64,000 nucleotides of DNA from Dryobates pubescens (GCF_014839835.1 NC_071618.1:62001-126000); one strand, 5' to 3'; shown: positions 51,301 through 62,688, counted from the first letter of the stretch. The notes: generated by a model from the sequence alone, not told the origin. Made by a program: numbers and translations.

Positions 51301-54300
51301 GGGTTTCCTGGAAAGGGGTGGGACTTACGGGGCAGGGGGGGTCTCTCCCATAATGCTCTGCTCCCACAGGCCAGAAGAGGCAGGGCTGGGTGTGGCCTTT
51401 GCCATTGACTTAGGGCTGGAGCCGGAAGTGCTGGTAGGAAGGGGCAGGGCTTAAAGGGGAGGGGTGGGTGTGGCTAGGAGGTGGGCTGTGATTGGCTGCT
51501 TCACAACCCACTGACAGAGAGAGGTCCGAGCAGCCTGTAGGATCCGAGCACAGGCATTGGAGGAGCTGCTGGAGCCCCGCCCCCTAGCAGAGTAAGCTCC
51601 GCCCCCCACCTATCAATCACCCCCTGGGGCAGCCAATCAGCTGCTGTTGTTGGCCAGGGATTGGCTGGCTGGGTGAGAGGGACTGAGCTTGTCAGTCACC
51701 CTATCAGGACGCAGCAGCTGATGGAAGCAGCCAATCATCGCTGGATAAGGAGAGCAGAGGTGAGGGCCTGGGAGGGCAGTGGGCAAGGGCTGGGACTGGG
51801 AGGGGACTGGGGAGGACTGGGAGCTGCTTAGTCCTTACTGGTGTCCCTTCCTGGAGCCCAGGAGGTGCTGAGCCGCCACGCCCCGGGGGCAGTGCTCTGG
51901 GCCCTGAAGCGATTGGCTGAGGAGAGCAGCCAGTGAGTGAGGGGGGGCAGGGCCTCAAGGGGGTGTGGTTGGGGGGTGGGGATTCATGGGGTGTGGCTGT
52001 GATGGGGCTTAAGGGGGGTGGGGCTCTGGGGGTAGGGTTGAGGGAAAAATTAGGGCTTGAGAGTTGGTGGCCAATAAGGAGGCAGGGCTGAGAAAGTGTA
52101 GCCAATGAGAAGGAAGCAGTTGATGGAGCGCAGCCAATGAGAGTAAAGCTAGAGAACATATGGCCAATAAAAGAGCAGGGCCTGAGGAGAGCTGACTAAT
52201 AAGGGCAAGGCTTGAGAGGATGGGGGTAAGGCTGCACAAGATGCAGCCAATGACAGGGCAGAGCTTGAGGCAGTGGGGCCAATGGGAAGACAGCTTCCTG
52301 AGATGTGGCTGGTGAAGAGGTGGAGCCTCGGGACTGCAGCCAATCAAGGAGCAGGGCCTCCAGGGCTTTGGCCAATGGCTAGGGAGGATCTCAGAGAGGC
52401 ACCCAATCAGGAAGCAGACCCTGTAGGATGCAACCAATGAGAAAGCAGAACCTACGGCGTGTAGCCAATCAGGAGACAGAATTTGCAAAGCATAGCCAGT
52501 TAAAAGGCAGAGCTTGGGGGGTGGGGAGGGGCAGCCAATTAGGAGGCAGAAGCCATGGGGTGCAGCCATTGAGAAGGAAGAATTCCCAGAGTGCAGCCAA
52601 TGGAAAGGCAGAGCCAGCAGGGGGCAGCCAATGGCAAGCGACCACTGCCTGGGGTGCGGCCGGTGCAGGGGGTGGAGCCCTGTGGGGTGTGGCTAAGGCA
52701 AGTTAGGCCCTGCTAGGGGTGGGGTTAAAAGTGGAGGGGTGTGGCTTTGACTGGGGGTGTGGCCCACAGGGAGGAGTGGCTTGGCCTCGGCTCCGCCCCT
52801 GCGCCTGAGGCTCCGCCCACTGTGAGAAGCATGCTGCAGGTAAGGGGGGGGTGTCCAAGGGGGGCTTAGGGGAGGGGATTCCATTGGGTCCTAGGGAGAG
52901 TTTTTGGGGAGGTCCTGGGGGGGCCTGAGGGGGTCCCAGGGGGGCTTGGGGGGCTCCCAGAGGGGGTTTTGGGGATCCCGGGGAGGGGGGGGGGGGGGGC
53001 TTGGGGTGGTCCAGGAGACTTGGAGGGGGTCCCAAGGTCTCCATCCTGATTTTGGGGACCCCCTACCCCCACAGGAATGTTGGGGGGTTGTGGGGGGGCT
53101 CTGGGGCCAAGTCCCCCCTCAGCCCCCCCCATGCCCTGCCCTAAAGCAGCTGTTGGGGGATGGGGACTCCAACACCCTGCAGGCAGCCAGGTAAGGGAAG
53201 CCCCCAGACCCAATCCCCTCTGGGACCCCCAACCCCCCCCCCCTTCCAGGGCCCCCCATATGGGGCCTGAGATCCCCAAACCCCTGCTGGGATTCCTTGG
53301 GGACCCCCAAACACCCCACCCCAGCCCCCCCACATGGAGCCTGGGACCCCCAGACCCCTGCTGGGAAACCTTGGAAACCCCCAACCCCCATGCAGACACC
53401 CCCCCCAATGGGGTCTGGGACCCCCCAGTCCCCCCCACATGGCTCCTGGAACCCCAAAACCTTTCCAGACCTCTCTCAAATCCCCCCTAGGACCCCCCAG
53501 CCCCTCCCCAAATGACTCTTGGGACCCTTTTTTGGGACCAACCCCTCCCCCCCCAGGCTTGCTCTGGAGGCTGCAGGGCTGGAAGGGGCCAGGAGGGCTC
53601 TGGCCAGGGAGGTCCAGGAGCTGAGGGGGGGTCCCAAAGCCGAGGGGGGACCCCCCAAATCCCACCCTCCCCTGGGGGAGCTCGGGCAGAGGCTGCATCA
53701 GCACAGGAGAAAGCTGGTGAGGGGCTGGGGGAGGCCTGCGGGGTTTGGGGCCGGGGGGGGGAGGGCATTTGGGGGGTACCAGAAGGGGATTTGGGGGATC
53801 TGGAGGGTCTTGGGGGGGGGGGGGGGGGGAAGGGGGTGGGGTCCTGGGGGGGGATTTTGGGGGCTGAGGGGTGGCAGTGGTGAGTCTGGGGGGTCAGTGG
53901 GGGTCCCAGGGAGGGATTTGGGGGTCATGGGGGGGTGCACTTGGGGACCATTTGCTGGGTCCCAGGGGAGTTTGGGGCAGTCATGGGCGGGGGGGGGGGG
54001 GGTGTGGAATTTGGAGGGGGCCCAGGGAAGGGTTTGGAGGTCCAGGGGGGGTCAGGGAGGTTCATTGGAGGGTCTCCCCCCGGCCCCGGGCAGGAACGGC
54101 GCCGCTGCCAGCTGCAGGCGCTAGGGGGAGCCACGAGGAGGCTGAAGGCTGAGCTGCGACCCCTGCAGGAGAAGGTTTGCAGTGACACTGCCAGGACCTC
54201 CTCTCAGCTGCCCCCCAATCCCCTCCCAACCCCTCCCCAGCTCCTCCCAACCCCCTCCCAGACCCCACCCAGTCTTTCCCAGTCCCTTCCCAGCGACTTT

Positions 54301-56023
54301 CAGTCCACTCTCAGCCTCTCTTTCCCTAGGTCAGGGCCTCAGGCCGAGCACCCCCCGGGCTGACAGAGGAGGCAGAAAGGCTCCAGCAAGCCCTGGGGCA
54401 ACTGGGAGCACTGGGAGCTCTGGGAGAGTCCTCCCAGGGGTGAGTTAGGGACAGAGGGGAAGGGGAGGGGTCATGGCCTCACACTGACTCCTCCCCCTTT
54501 TCCTTTAGCCCCAACCCTGACCCTCTGCTGCTGGTCAGCCACGTCCTGGGGGTGGCCCAGAAGGTGGGAAGAGGACTGGGGGGTACTGAGAGGGGGCACT
54601 GGGATGGACTGGGAGGGGGTCTGGGGAGCACTGGCAGCTACTGGGAGGGGGTCTGGGGGGCACGGGGAGCTACTGGGAAGCACTGAGAGGGGGCGTGGGG
54701 GGCACTGGGAGCTAATGGTGGGTACTGGGAGGGGGTCTGGGGGGCACTGGGAGCTAATGGTGGGTACTGGGAGGGGGTCTGGGGGGCACTGGGAGCTAAT
54801 GGTGGGTACTGGGAGTGGATCTGGGGGGCACTGGGAGCTAATGGTGGGTACTGGGAGTGGATCTGGGGGGCACTGGGAGCTACTGGGAAGCACTGAGAGG
54901 GGGCGTGGGGGGCACTGGGAGCTAATGGTGGGTACTGGGAGGGGGTCTGGGGGGCACTGGGAGCTAATGGTGGGTACTGGGAGGGGGTCTTGGGGGCACT
55001 GGGAGCTAATGGTGGGTACTGGGAGGGGATCTGGGGGGCACTGGGAGCTAATGGTGGGTACTGGGAGGGGATCTGGGGGGCACTGGGAGCTAATGGTGGG
55101 TACTGGGAGGGGATCTGGGGGGCACTGGGAGCTAATGGTAGGTACTGGGAGGGGATCTGGGGGGCACTGGGAGCTAATGGTGGGTACTGGGAGGGGGTCT
55201 GGGGGGCACTGGGAGCTACTGGTGCATACAGAGAGGGACTGGGATTTACTGGGAGCCCTCCCCGGGCACTGCTGTTCCCCCCAGAGCCAGCAGGGGGCCC
55301 TGCGCCAGGTCCTGGCCCTTCGCCATAGGCTGCTGCTGGGGGCGGGGCCAAAACCAGCAGGGGTGGGGCTGGAGCCAGCCGGGCACCTCCCACCTGAGAG
55401 TGAGTCTGCCTCTGATTGGCCGAGGGCTGTGGGGAGGGGCAGGGCTGGAACTGCTCTCCTCCTGACCCTCTCCCTCCGGCCCAGGATCGGCTGCTGGAGG
55501 CCTCAGCCCCACCCCCGACTTCCTCCCTCGCCTCCGATTGGTCGCTGCCCGCATCCAGGCCCACCTCCAGGCCTGGCCACACCTCCAGGACCTCCTCAGC
55601 CAATGGTGAGGTGGGGGGGAAGGGGGGAGCGGGTGACTTAATTGGGGCCCCCCCAAAGGAGCTTCTGGGACCCTGTGGGGACCCCAAATCCCCCATGGGC
55701 CCCTTTGGGGATCCCTGGGACCCCTTGGGGGGACCCCAAAACCCTCCTGGGACCCTCCCATACCCCCACTGCAGGCCGGTGGGAGTGGCTTTAAGAGGCC
55801 ACACCCCCTGCCTGACACAGTGGCCTCTGATAGGTGGGAGCAGCCAGCCCAGCAGGCCCTGGCTCTGGCCCCGCCCCCTGGCGGCATCCCCTTCTCCCAT
55901 TGGCTGCAGCGCTGGACCCAAGCCACCCAAGCATTGGCTGAGCCTCACCCCAGGCCTCCACTCCCATTGGCTGGAGCCGAGGCGGGGGCGGAGCCCCTGA
56001 AGAGTGAGTGGGCAGAGCCCTGA
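48333..56023 (+). CDS. HAUS5: HAUS augmin-like complex subunit 5
   Basis: Subunit of the eight-protein augmin complex that nucleates branched spindle microtubules. Nineteen exons: 48333-48454, 49503-49565, 49657-49689, 49784-49808, 50358-50475, 50893-51031, 51370-51433, 51518-51591, 51708-51759, 51862-51932, 52770-52839, 53075-53190, 53557-53716, 54094-54174, 54330-54439, 54509-54563, 55285-55399, 55485-55605, 55834-56023. Phases are unbroken, giving 592 aa (human 633). Diagnostic: LPPENVLRRLCSGSGASIWEF and RTVKKIRGNLLWY near the N terminus; LGLEPEVLREVRAACRIRAQ; VLSRHAPGAVLWALKRLAEE; VRSMLQECWGVVG; and the C-terminal WEQPAQQALALAPPP with FSHWLQRWTQATQAL. Most of the middle is predicted coiled coil rich in Leu/Arg/Glu. 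The N-terminal 20 residues are an Ala run. The middle is strongly diverged and GC-biased. The intron after LLW appears to be U12-type. Confidence 0.95.
48455..49500. repeat. Loose GGGGTCCCCTTGG repeats, HAUS5 intron 1
   Basis: Degenerate units of about 40-150 bp with TTTTGGGGTCCC, GGGTTCTGGGTGGG and GAGGGGTTCTGG phrases; G/T-rich on the sense strand. Confidence 0.6.
49690..49783 (+). other. Probable U12-type (minor spliceosome) intron of HAUS5
   Basis: The 94-bp intron starts GTATCCTC, seven of eight bases of the U12 donor consensus. It carries TTCCTTAAC (49764-49772), an exact U12 branch-site consensus, with the branch A about 12 bases before the terminal AG. It interrupts the conserved LLWY codons in phase 2. 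Confidence 0.8.
52055..52640. repeat. CCAAT-box-bearing degenerate repeats, HAUS5 intron 10
   Basis: About 13 copies of GCAGCCAATGAGAAGGCAGA-like units (CCAAT at roughly 52068, 52096, 52136, 52164, 52246, 52280, 52340, 52372, 52410, 52433, 52463, 52536, 52596, 52629), 25-45 bp apart. Related CCAAT/ATTGG phrases occur in neighbouring introns and in exons 9, 10 and 19. Confidence 0.75.
54595..55240. repeat. 42-bp repeat, HAUS5 intron 16
   Basis: GAGCTAATGGTGGGTACTGG followed by GAGGGGGTCTGGGGGGCACTGG, 42-bp period (54721, 54763 and so on), about 14 copies, G-rich on the sense strand. Confidence 0.93.
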
Positions 56024-56117
56024 CCAATGAAAGAGCAGGGGCTGGGGGGGGGGATGTGTGGCTTATTGATATGCAAATGAAGGGAATCCTATGCTAATGA
56101 GGTGTTAATTAGCCTGT

Positions 56118-56123
56118 AATAAA
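56118..56123 (+). terminator. HAUS5 poly(A) signal
   Basis: AATAAA in CCTGTAATAAAATC, 95 bp after the stop, in a short AT-rich patch flanked by two ATGCAAAT octamers (56071-56078, 56141-56148). Confidence 0.8.
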
Positions 56124-56221
56124 ATCTGTTGCTAATTAATATGCAAATGAGAGCTCTCTTTGCTCATGCAGCCCCCCCAGCCCCCCAGCCCCTCTCCTCT
56201 CAGGCTCACTTGCAGTCAATG

Positions 56222-56227
56222 TTTATT
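56222..56227 (-). terminator. COX6B1 poly(A) signal
   Basis: TTTATT on the plus strand, 122 bp downstream of the COX6B1 stop. The two convergent poly(A) signals are about 100 bp apart. Confidence 0.75.
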
Positions 56228-56348
56228 ACTCAGGAGCTGCCTTGGTGCCAACTTTGTGCCCACCCTCGGGGGGCCATCCCCAGCCCCCCCCAGGCACTGC
56301 CAGCTCTCTGCCCCTCCCCCCCACACTCCCTGGAGGTCTTCTTCCCGC

Positions 56349-57539
56349 TCAGATCTTGCCAGGGAAGGTGCCCTCGGCCCTGGCCTCGTCCCACGTGGTC
56401 ACCTGGGGGGAGGGGCACAGGCCGGCATCAGAGGGAGCACCATAGGGGGAGGGGGCATCAAGAGGGGCAATGGATGGCACCAGAGGGTGTGGGGGGCAGA
56501 GGGTGACAGCATATGGGGCGATATAGGGGCATGATGGGGGGCATCAAGAGGGGCACCAGAGGGGATGGGGGGCATGAGATGGGGTGAGTGGCATCGTGGG
56601 GGGCACAGGGTGGCAGGAGAGGGGGTTGGGGGCACCACAAGGGGTGAAAAGCACCAGAGAGTTGGTTGAGGGCATCAAGAGGGGCACAGGGTGGCACCAG
56701 AGGTTGGTGGCACCAGTATGAGGGATGGGAGGGAGTTGGGGGGCACCAAGGGGTCGCCAGCTCACCCAGGAGGTTGGGCAGAGGGATTTGTAGACTCTGT
56801 AGTACCACTGGCAGGGGCCTGGCTCTGCTCCCTTGGCTGCCAGAGCCTTCTGGCACCGGTGGAAGTCTGCAGGGACCACAGGGACCAGTAAGGGCAAGCA
56901 CGGAGCAGCCCGAACCAGGCCAGGGCGCTGGAAACAAACGGACCCCCAGGGACCAAGAGGGACCCCCAGGGAGCCTAGAGCCCCATAGGGGCCCACAGGG
57001 ACCCACAGGGACCCCCAGGGAGCCTAGAGCCCCATAGGGGCCCACAGGGACCAGCAAAGACCCATAAGGACCCACAGGGAATCACAGGAGCCATAGAGAC
57101 CCCAAGGAACCCTCCCAAGGCCCCTCAGAGACTCTGGAAGGCTCCAAAGGGACCCCAAGGGGGACCAGCATGGACCAGTATGGGCCCAGTGCCCTCCCAG
57201 CCCCCACTAATCCCCTCCCAGCCCCCTCAATCCCCTCCCAGCCCCCCCAAATCCCCTCCCAGCCGCTTCCCAGCCCCCCCTCAATCCCCTCCCAGCCCCC
57301 TCAATCCCCTCCCAGCCCCCTCAATCCCCTCCCAGCCCCTTCCCAGCCCCCCCAAATCCTCTCCCAGCCGCTTCCCAGCCCCCCCTAATCCCCTCCCACC
57401 CCCCTCAAATCCCCTCCCAGTCCCAGCCCCTACCCAGGTAGTTCTGCCAGCAGTTCCTGGTCTGGTTCTGGTTGGGGAAGCGACTGTCGAATGGAGCTGT
57501 CTTGTACCTGGCCAGCTTGGTGTTGATGTCCTCTGCCAT
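56349..57539 (-). CDS. COX6B1: Cytochrome c oxidase subunit 6B1
   Basis: Nuclear-encoded subunit of mitochondrial complex IV on the intermembrane-space side, helping link the dimer. Coding exons 57539-57434, 56866-56766 and 56402-56349 join to 86 aa, exactly the vertebrate length. The start is [20 protein letters not shown], then [20 protein letters not shown]. The twin cysteine motif is intact: C-X9-C (CWQNYLDFHRC) and C-X10-C ([12 protein letters not shown]), as required for Mia40-dependent import. The C terminus is [19 protein letters not shown]. No mitochondrial presequence, as expected. The gene converges on HAUS5. The 5' UTR probably begins in the CpG-rich block near 58.8 kb, giving a long AT-rich first intron; CTCAG/GTGAGT on the minus strand at 58398 is a good donor for a non-coding exon. 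Confidence 0.97.
56405..56760. repeat. GGGGCACCAGAGGG repeats, COX6B1 intron 2
   Basis: Loose units with GAGGGGGCATCAAGAGGGGC, GGGTGGCACCAGAGG and GGGGGGCATGATG, imperfect period near 28-30 bp. Confidence 0.65.
56880..57430. repeat. GGGACCCACAGG and CCCCTCCCAGCCCCC repeats, COX6B1 intron 1 of the coding region
   Basis: 56940-57170 is GGGACCCACAGGGACCCCCA and AGCCTAGAGCCCCATAGGGG units. 57185-57420 is CAATCCCCTCCCAGCCCCC units of about 20-21 bp. Confidence 0.8.
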
Positions 57540-57542
57540 GGC

Positions 57543-58470
57543 TTAATTAACCACTTAATTAGCCCACTAATTAGCCCCAGGGGCTGCTTAATTAATGCCC
57601 CTCCTCAGCCTCCCCCTTTTGGGTTACTTAAAGTCCCCCCCAGAGGGGTCCTTAATTAGCCTTCGGAGGACAGGGGGAAGGAAGCGAATCCAAGGTGGAA
57701 AGGGGGAAGAAAGGGTTAATTAGTGAGGGGAGGTAATTAAGGAGGGGATTAATGAGCTTAAAGCCATCAAGGTTAATCAACAGGTGGCTAAAGAGGTCAT
57801 GAATAAGGTCTTAATTATCTTGAGGGGGAAATTAGGAGCTCCAAGGGGAAATTAGAGGTGGAAGGAAGGGAGGAGGCAAGAGGAGGGTTGGAAGGGGTTA
57901 ATTAGGGAGGCAGTTAAGGGATTAATTAGTGAGGGGAGGTAATTAAGGAGATCATTAAGGAGATAATTGCCCCCCCAGGTTAATAAATAGGTGGCCTAAA
58001 AGGTCATTAATGAGCTCCTGGTGGTCATTGATGAAGCAAAGAGGAAGATAAGGAATTAATGGGGCTATTAATTAGCATAGGAAATAAGGAGATGATTATC
58101 AGTGAGCCCATTAATGAGGCCAGTAATTAAGCTAATAAAGCTAATTACTAAATCCAGAAATTAGGGAAACAAAGAATTAACGAAGCAAAGAATAAAGGAA
58201 ACATAAACCAAAGGGAAAATAAACCAATCAACAACCCAATTAAGCAGCCAACAAAGCAATTAACCAAGTAAACAATCAACAAAGATAGTAATTAATGTTA
58301 GGGGTAATTAAAAAGTGCAATTAATTGGCAAAACAATTAGCCAAGAAATAATTAAGTTGATTGATCAAGCAATTAATAGAGGACTTTAGTAACTCACCTG
58401 AGATGATTCAGGAGCCTGCAGGCAGCTAATCAAGCACTGACCAGTGATAATTAGCAGGCAGTTAATTAAT
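57543..58470. other. AT-rich TTAATTA island upstream of the COX6B1 start codon
   Basis: About 0.9 kb dense in TTAATTA, TAATTAAG, CAATTAAC and AATAAAGC phrases, in sharp contrast to the GC-rich surroundings. Probably the first COX6B1 intron. Contains no open frame of interest. Confidence 0.65.
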
Positions 58471-58499
58471 CAAGGGCAGTTAATAGAGAGCAGAACTCT

Positions 58500-58935
58500 G
58501 GATGCCTTCCAGGGGCTCTCAGTTCCCCGCACCCCCTTCCCCTGCCCTCCCAGTCCCCCCACTTCCCCCTCCCAGTGCTCCCAGTAGCCCCTCCCACTCC
58601 CCCTAGTTGCCACTGCCCCTCCCCAGTCTTCCCAGTAAGCCCTCAGAGCCCTCCCAGTGCTTCCCGTACCCTCCCAGTCCCCCCTGCTCCCTCTCCCAGT
58701 TCTCCCAGTGCCTCCCAGTGCCCCTCCCAGTCTACCCAGTAAGCCCTCAGAGCCCCGTACCCGGCGCCACCGACACCGCTCAAAGTCACTTTCAGGGCGG
58801 CCGCCGCCGGAACCAAGGAGGCGCTGCGGAAGTGGCCGCGCGTCAGCGGAACTGACGCAACCCCTCACCCCCGAGCCCAACGATTGGTCCGTGCCGGCCG
58901 TGGGGGGCGGGGAATAAAAGGCCGCGGGGAGGACC
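58500..58935. promoter_or_regulatory. Probable COX6B1 promoter, possibly bidirectional
   Basis: After CCCAGTG repeats (58540-58755) there is a CpG-rich block with CGGAACC, GCGGAAGTGGC (ETS/NRF2-type), and CGATTGG (CCAAT on the minus strand) at 58881. A candidate non-coding exon with a GTACGG donor lies near 58757 on the minus strand. On the plus strand, GGAATAAAAGGCCGCG at 58910 is TATA-like. Confidence 0.5.
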
Positions 58936-59645
58936 CTGGGCGACCATAGAGAGGAGCGCGGTGGAGGATAGAGCGTCGCCTCCCAGCGGCGAGGAACGCC
59001 TTCAAATGACCTCAACCGGCCCGAAACGGCCCCAAAATCCGCCTGGGCCACGGAGAGGGGCGAAAGACCCCTCCGGGGCACCCGAAACATCCCCTTAGGA
59101 CCCCATATTCTGCTGCTCAGGGGTCCGAGAGGGCTCGAAATGGTGGCCGGGGGCCCCAAAATGTCTTTTTCTGGCCCCAAATACCCGCTCCGGATGCTCT
59201 GAACCCCCATTGCTTCCCCCAGGGACCCCCTGGACCCCGATTTCTCCTCCCAAGGACCCCTTGTACCCTAATTTCTGCCCCCAAAATACCTCCCAGGATC
59301 CCTTGGACCCTCATGTCTCCCCTCAAGGACCCCGCAGAGCCCCATTGATGCCCCCAAATCCCTCTCTGGACCCCCAATCGCCCCAATTCTACCCCAAAAT
59401 TCCCCCAACCCCCGACTTTGACCCCCAAATCCACCCCCTAGGATCACCTGAATCCCCATTTTGACACCCCAAGGACCCCCTGGATCCTGATTTCTGCCCC
59501 CAAATCCTCCCAGGACTCCCTGAATGCCAATTTTCACCCCCAAGGGCCCACTGGATCCCCCATTTTTACCCCCAACTGCATACTTTTGCACCCAAACCTC
59601 CCACTTTTTGCCACCAAAATCCCCATTTATACCCTCAGACCCCAA
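58936..59645. other. No recognised gene; CCCCAAA/GGACCCC repeats
   Basis: Plus-strand sequence with loose units of about 40-45 bp (GGACCCCCTGGACCCCGATT, TCTGCCCCCAAATCC). If a plus-strand transcript starts at the TATA-like site, this would be its first exon or intron, but no protein match was found. Confidence 0.45.
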
Positions 59646-60565
59646 ATGGAGCCTTTATAGAGCACTATAGAGCCTTTATGAAGCCTCTAAAGTGCCCTAA
59701 GGAGCCCTACAGAGCTTCTATGGAGCCCTGTAGAGCCTCTGTAGTGTCCTATTGAGCCTGTAGAGAGCCCTAAGGAGCACCGAAAGAGACTCTAGAGAGC
59801 CCTATGGAGCCTGTATAGAGTCCTATAGAGATGTGTGGAGCCTGTATAGAGCCTTATGGAGCCCTGTGGAACCTCTCAAGAGCCCCATAGAGCCCTATGG
59901 AGTCTCTACATAGCCTAATAGAGCACTATGGATCCTCTATAGAGCCCAAAGCAGCCTCTATAGTGCTCTAAGAAGACTCTGTAGAGCCTGATAGAGCCCT
60001 ATGGAGCCCTAGGGAGCCCTGCTGAGCCCCTATGGAGCCACTGTAGAGCCCAATGCATCCTCCATAGTGCCCTAAGGAGCCTCTATAGAGCCCCATGCAG
60101 CCTCTATAGAGCCCTGTGGAATTCTATGGAGCCTCTAAAGAGCCCTATGAAGCCCTATGGAGCGTCTATAGAGCCCTATGAAGCCTCTATAGAGCCAAAT
60201 GCAGCCTCTGTAAAGCCCTATGGAGCCCTATAGAGCCTCAATAGAGCCCAAAGCAGACTCTGTAGAGTTCTATGGTGCCTCTATAGAGCCCTATGAAGCC
60301 CTAAGGAGGCTTTATAGAGCCACTGCAGAACACTGTGGAGCCTCAACAGAGCCCTATGAAGCCATATTTAGCCCTAATGAGTCTATAGAGCCTATATAGA
60401 GCCCCATGCAGCCTATATAGAGCCCTACATAGCCTCTATGGAGCCCTATGGAGCCTCCGTACAGGCCAGTGGAGGCCCTATAGAGGCTGATGGAGCCTCT
60501 CTAGAGGCCTATGGAGACTATATATAGTCCGTGGGAGCCTCTATAGAGGCCAATGGAGCCTCTAT
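59646..60565. repeat. 21-bp GAGCCTCTATAGAGCCCTAT satellite, part 1
   Basis: Degenerate 21-bp units AGCCTCTATAGAGCCCTATG plus G with many CTATAGAG/CTCTATAG palindromic cores. Confidence 0.93.
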
Positions 60566-60950
60566 ATAGACTGGAGAAGAGAAGGATCAGGGGTGACCTC
60601 ATTGCCCTCTACAACTACCTGAAAGGTGGTTGTAGACAGGAGGGGGTTGGTCTCTTCTCCCAGGCAACCAGCACCAGAACAAGGGGACACAGTCTCAAGC
60701 TGTGCCAGGGGAGGTTTAGACTCGAGGTGAGGAGAAAGTTCTTCACTGAGCGAGTTGTTCGTCATTGGAATGTGCTGCCCAGGGAGGTGGTGGAGTCACC
60801 GTCCCTGGAGGTGTTCAAGGGGAGATTGGACGTGGCACTTGGTGCCACGGTCTAGTTGTGGGGTCTGTTGGAACAGGTTGGACTTGATGATCCTTGGGGT
60901 CTCTTCCAACCTTAGTTACTGTGATACTGTGATACTGTGATACTGTGGTA
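60566..60950 (+). mobile_element. CR1 LINE 3' fragment inside the 21-bp satellite
   Basis: Plus-strand 3' end of a CR1. An open stretch of about 95 codons matches the post-RT end ([57 protein letters not shown]). It is followed by a 3' UTR and a terminal TGTGATAC 8-bp repeat. 5'-truncated, hence inactive. It shares its organisation with the two minus-strand copies but differs at many positions. Confidence 0.92.
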
Positions 60951-62688
60951 GGCTATATAGAGGCCTGTGGAGCCCCTATAGAGGCCTATGTAGCCTCTAT
61001 AGAAGCCAATGGAGCCTCTGTAGAGGCCTATGGAGCCTCTATATTGACCATTGTAGCCTCTACAGAGGCCAATATGGCCTCTATATAGACCATGCTAGAC
61101 TCTGTCAAGCCCTTGGGAGCCTCTATGGAGGCCCAAGGAACCTCTACATTGACTGTTGGAGCCTCTATAGAGGCCTATGGAGCCTCTATATAAACCATGG
61201 GAGCCTCTGTAGTGGCCTGTGGAGCCCATATTGAGCCAATGGGAGCATCTATGGAGCCCGTGGGAGCCTCTATAGAGTCCAATGCAGCCTCTATAGAACT
61301 TCTGTAGAGCCCCATGGAGTGTCTGCACATCCCTATCGAGCCTCTTTAGAGCCTCTATAGAGCCTAACTCTGCCTCTATAGCGACCTATGGAGCCTCTAT
61401 AGAGCCCTATGGAGCCTCTGTAGAGACCTATGTAGCCCTTTGGATCCTCTATAGATGTCTGTGTAGGCATGTAGAACCTACCCCACCCAAACCCATCCTT
61501 GCCTACCCCACCCAAGCCTAACCTTGCCTACCGCACTCTAGCCTAACCTAGTCCACCCAATCCTAGCCCTAGGGAGCCTCAATAGGCCCATGTGGAGCAC
61601 TGTGAGCCTCTAAAAAGCCCTATGGACCCGCTATAGAGCCCTAAGGAGCCTCTATATCTATATCTATAGATGCTATATAGAGCCCAAAACAGCCTCTATG
61701 GAGCCCTAATGAATCTTAATAGAGCACTATGAAGCCCTCTGGTGCCTCTAGAAGCCCTGTGGTGCCTCTATAGAGCCCAATGCAACCTCTGTAGAGCCAT
61801 AAGAAGCCTCTGGAGCCCTGTGGAGCCTCTGTAGCATCCTGTGGAGCCTCTGTAGAGCCTCTATAGAGCCCTTTGGAGCCGCTATAGAGCTTCTAAGGAG
61901 CCTCTATAGAGCACTATGGAGCTCTATGGAGCTTCTATAGAACCCTGTGTAGCCCTGTGGAGCCTCTCTAGTGCCCTAAGGAGCCCTAAGAAGCTTCTGT
62001 AGAGCCTGTATAGAGCCTCTAGAGATGCCTATGTTGCCCGATAGAGCCTACCCCACCCTAGCATAGCCTACCCCACCCTAGCTTGCCCCACCCAAGACTG
62101 GCCTAGCCTACCCCACCCTAGCCTAGCCCTCAGGATCCTGTAGAGAGCCTCTATAGAGCCCAAGGCAGCCTCTATAATCCCCTAAGGAGCTTCTTTAGAG
62201 CCCATGGGTCCTCTATAGCATCCGAAGGAGACTCTATTGAGCCTCTCTAGAGCCTCTGTACAGCCTCTATAGTGCCCAATGCAGCCTCTATAGAGCCCTT
62301 ATAATCCTCTATATAGCCCAGTGGAGGCCTATGGAGCCTCTACAGAGCATCCATAGACCCCTATGGAGCCTCTGTAGAGCCCAATGGAGCCTCTATAGAT
62401 CCTCTCTAGAGCCTTTATAGAGCCTCTATAGTACCCTAAGGAGCCTCTGTAGAGCCTCTATAGAGCCCAATGCAGCCTCTATAGAGCCCTATGGAGCCTC
62501 TATAGATCCTCTCTAGAGCCTTTATAGAGCCTCTATAGTACCCTAAGGAGCCTCTATAGAGCCTCTATAGAGCCCAATGCAGCCTCTATAGAGCCCTATG
62601 GAGCCTTTATAGATCCTCTATAGAGCCTCTATAGAGCCCAATGCAGCCTCTATAGAGCCCTATGGAGCCTTTATAGATCCTCTATAGA
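60951..62688. repeat. 21-bp GAGCCTCTATAGAGCCCTAT satellite, part 2
   Basis: The same 21-bp family continues after the CR1. Two interruptions of CCTACCCCACCCTAGCCTAG repeats occur near 61480-61570 and 62045-62130. A 125-bp block near 62390-62500 is duplicated just downstream (to about 62620). Confidence 0.93.
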
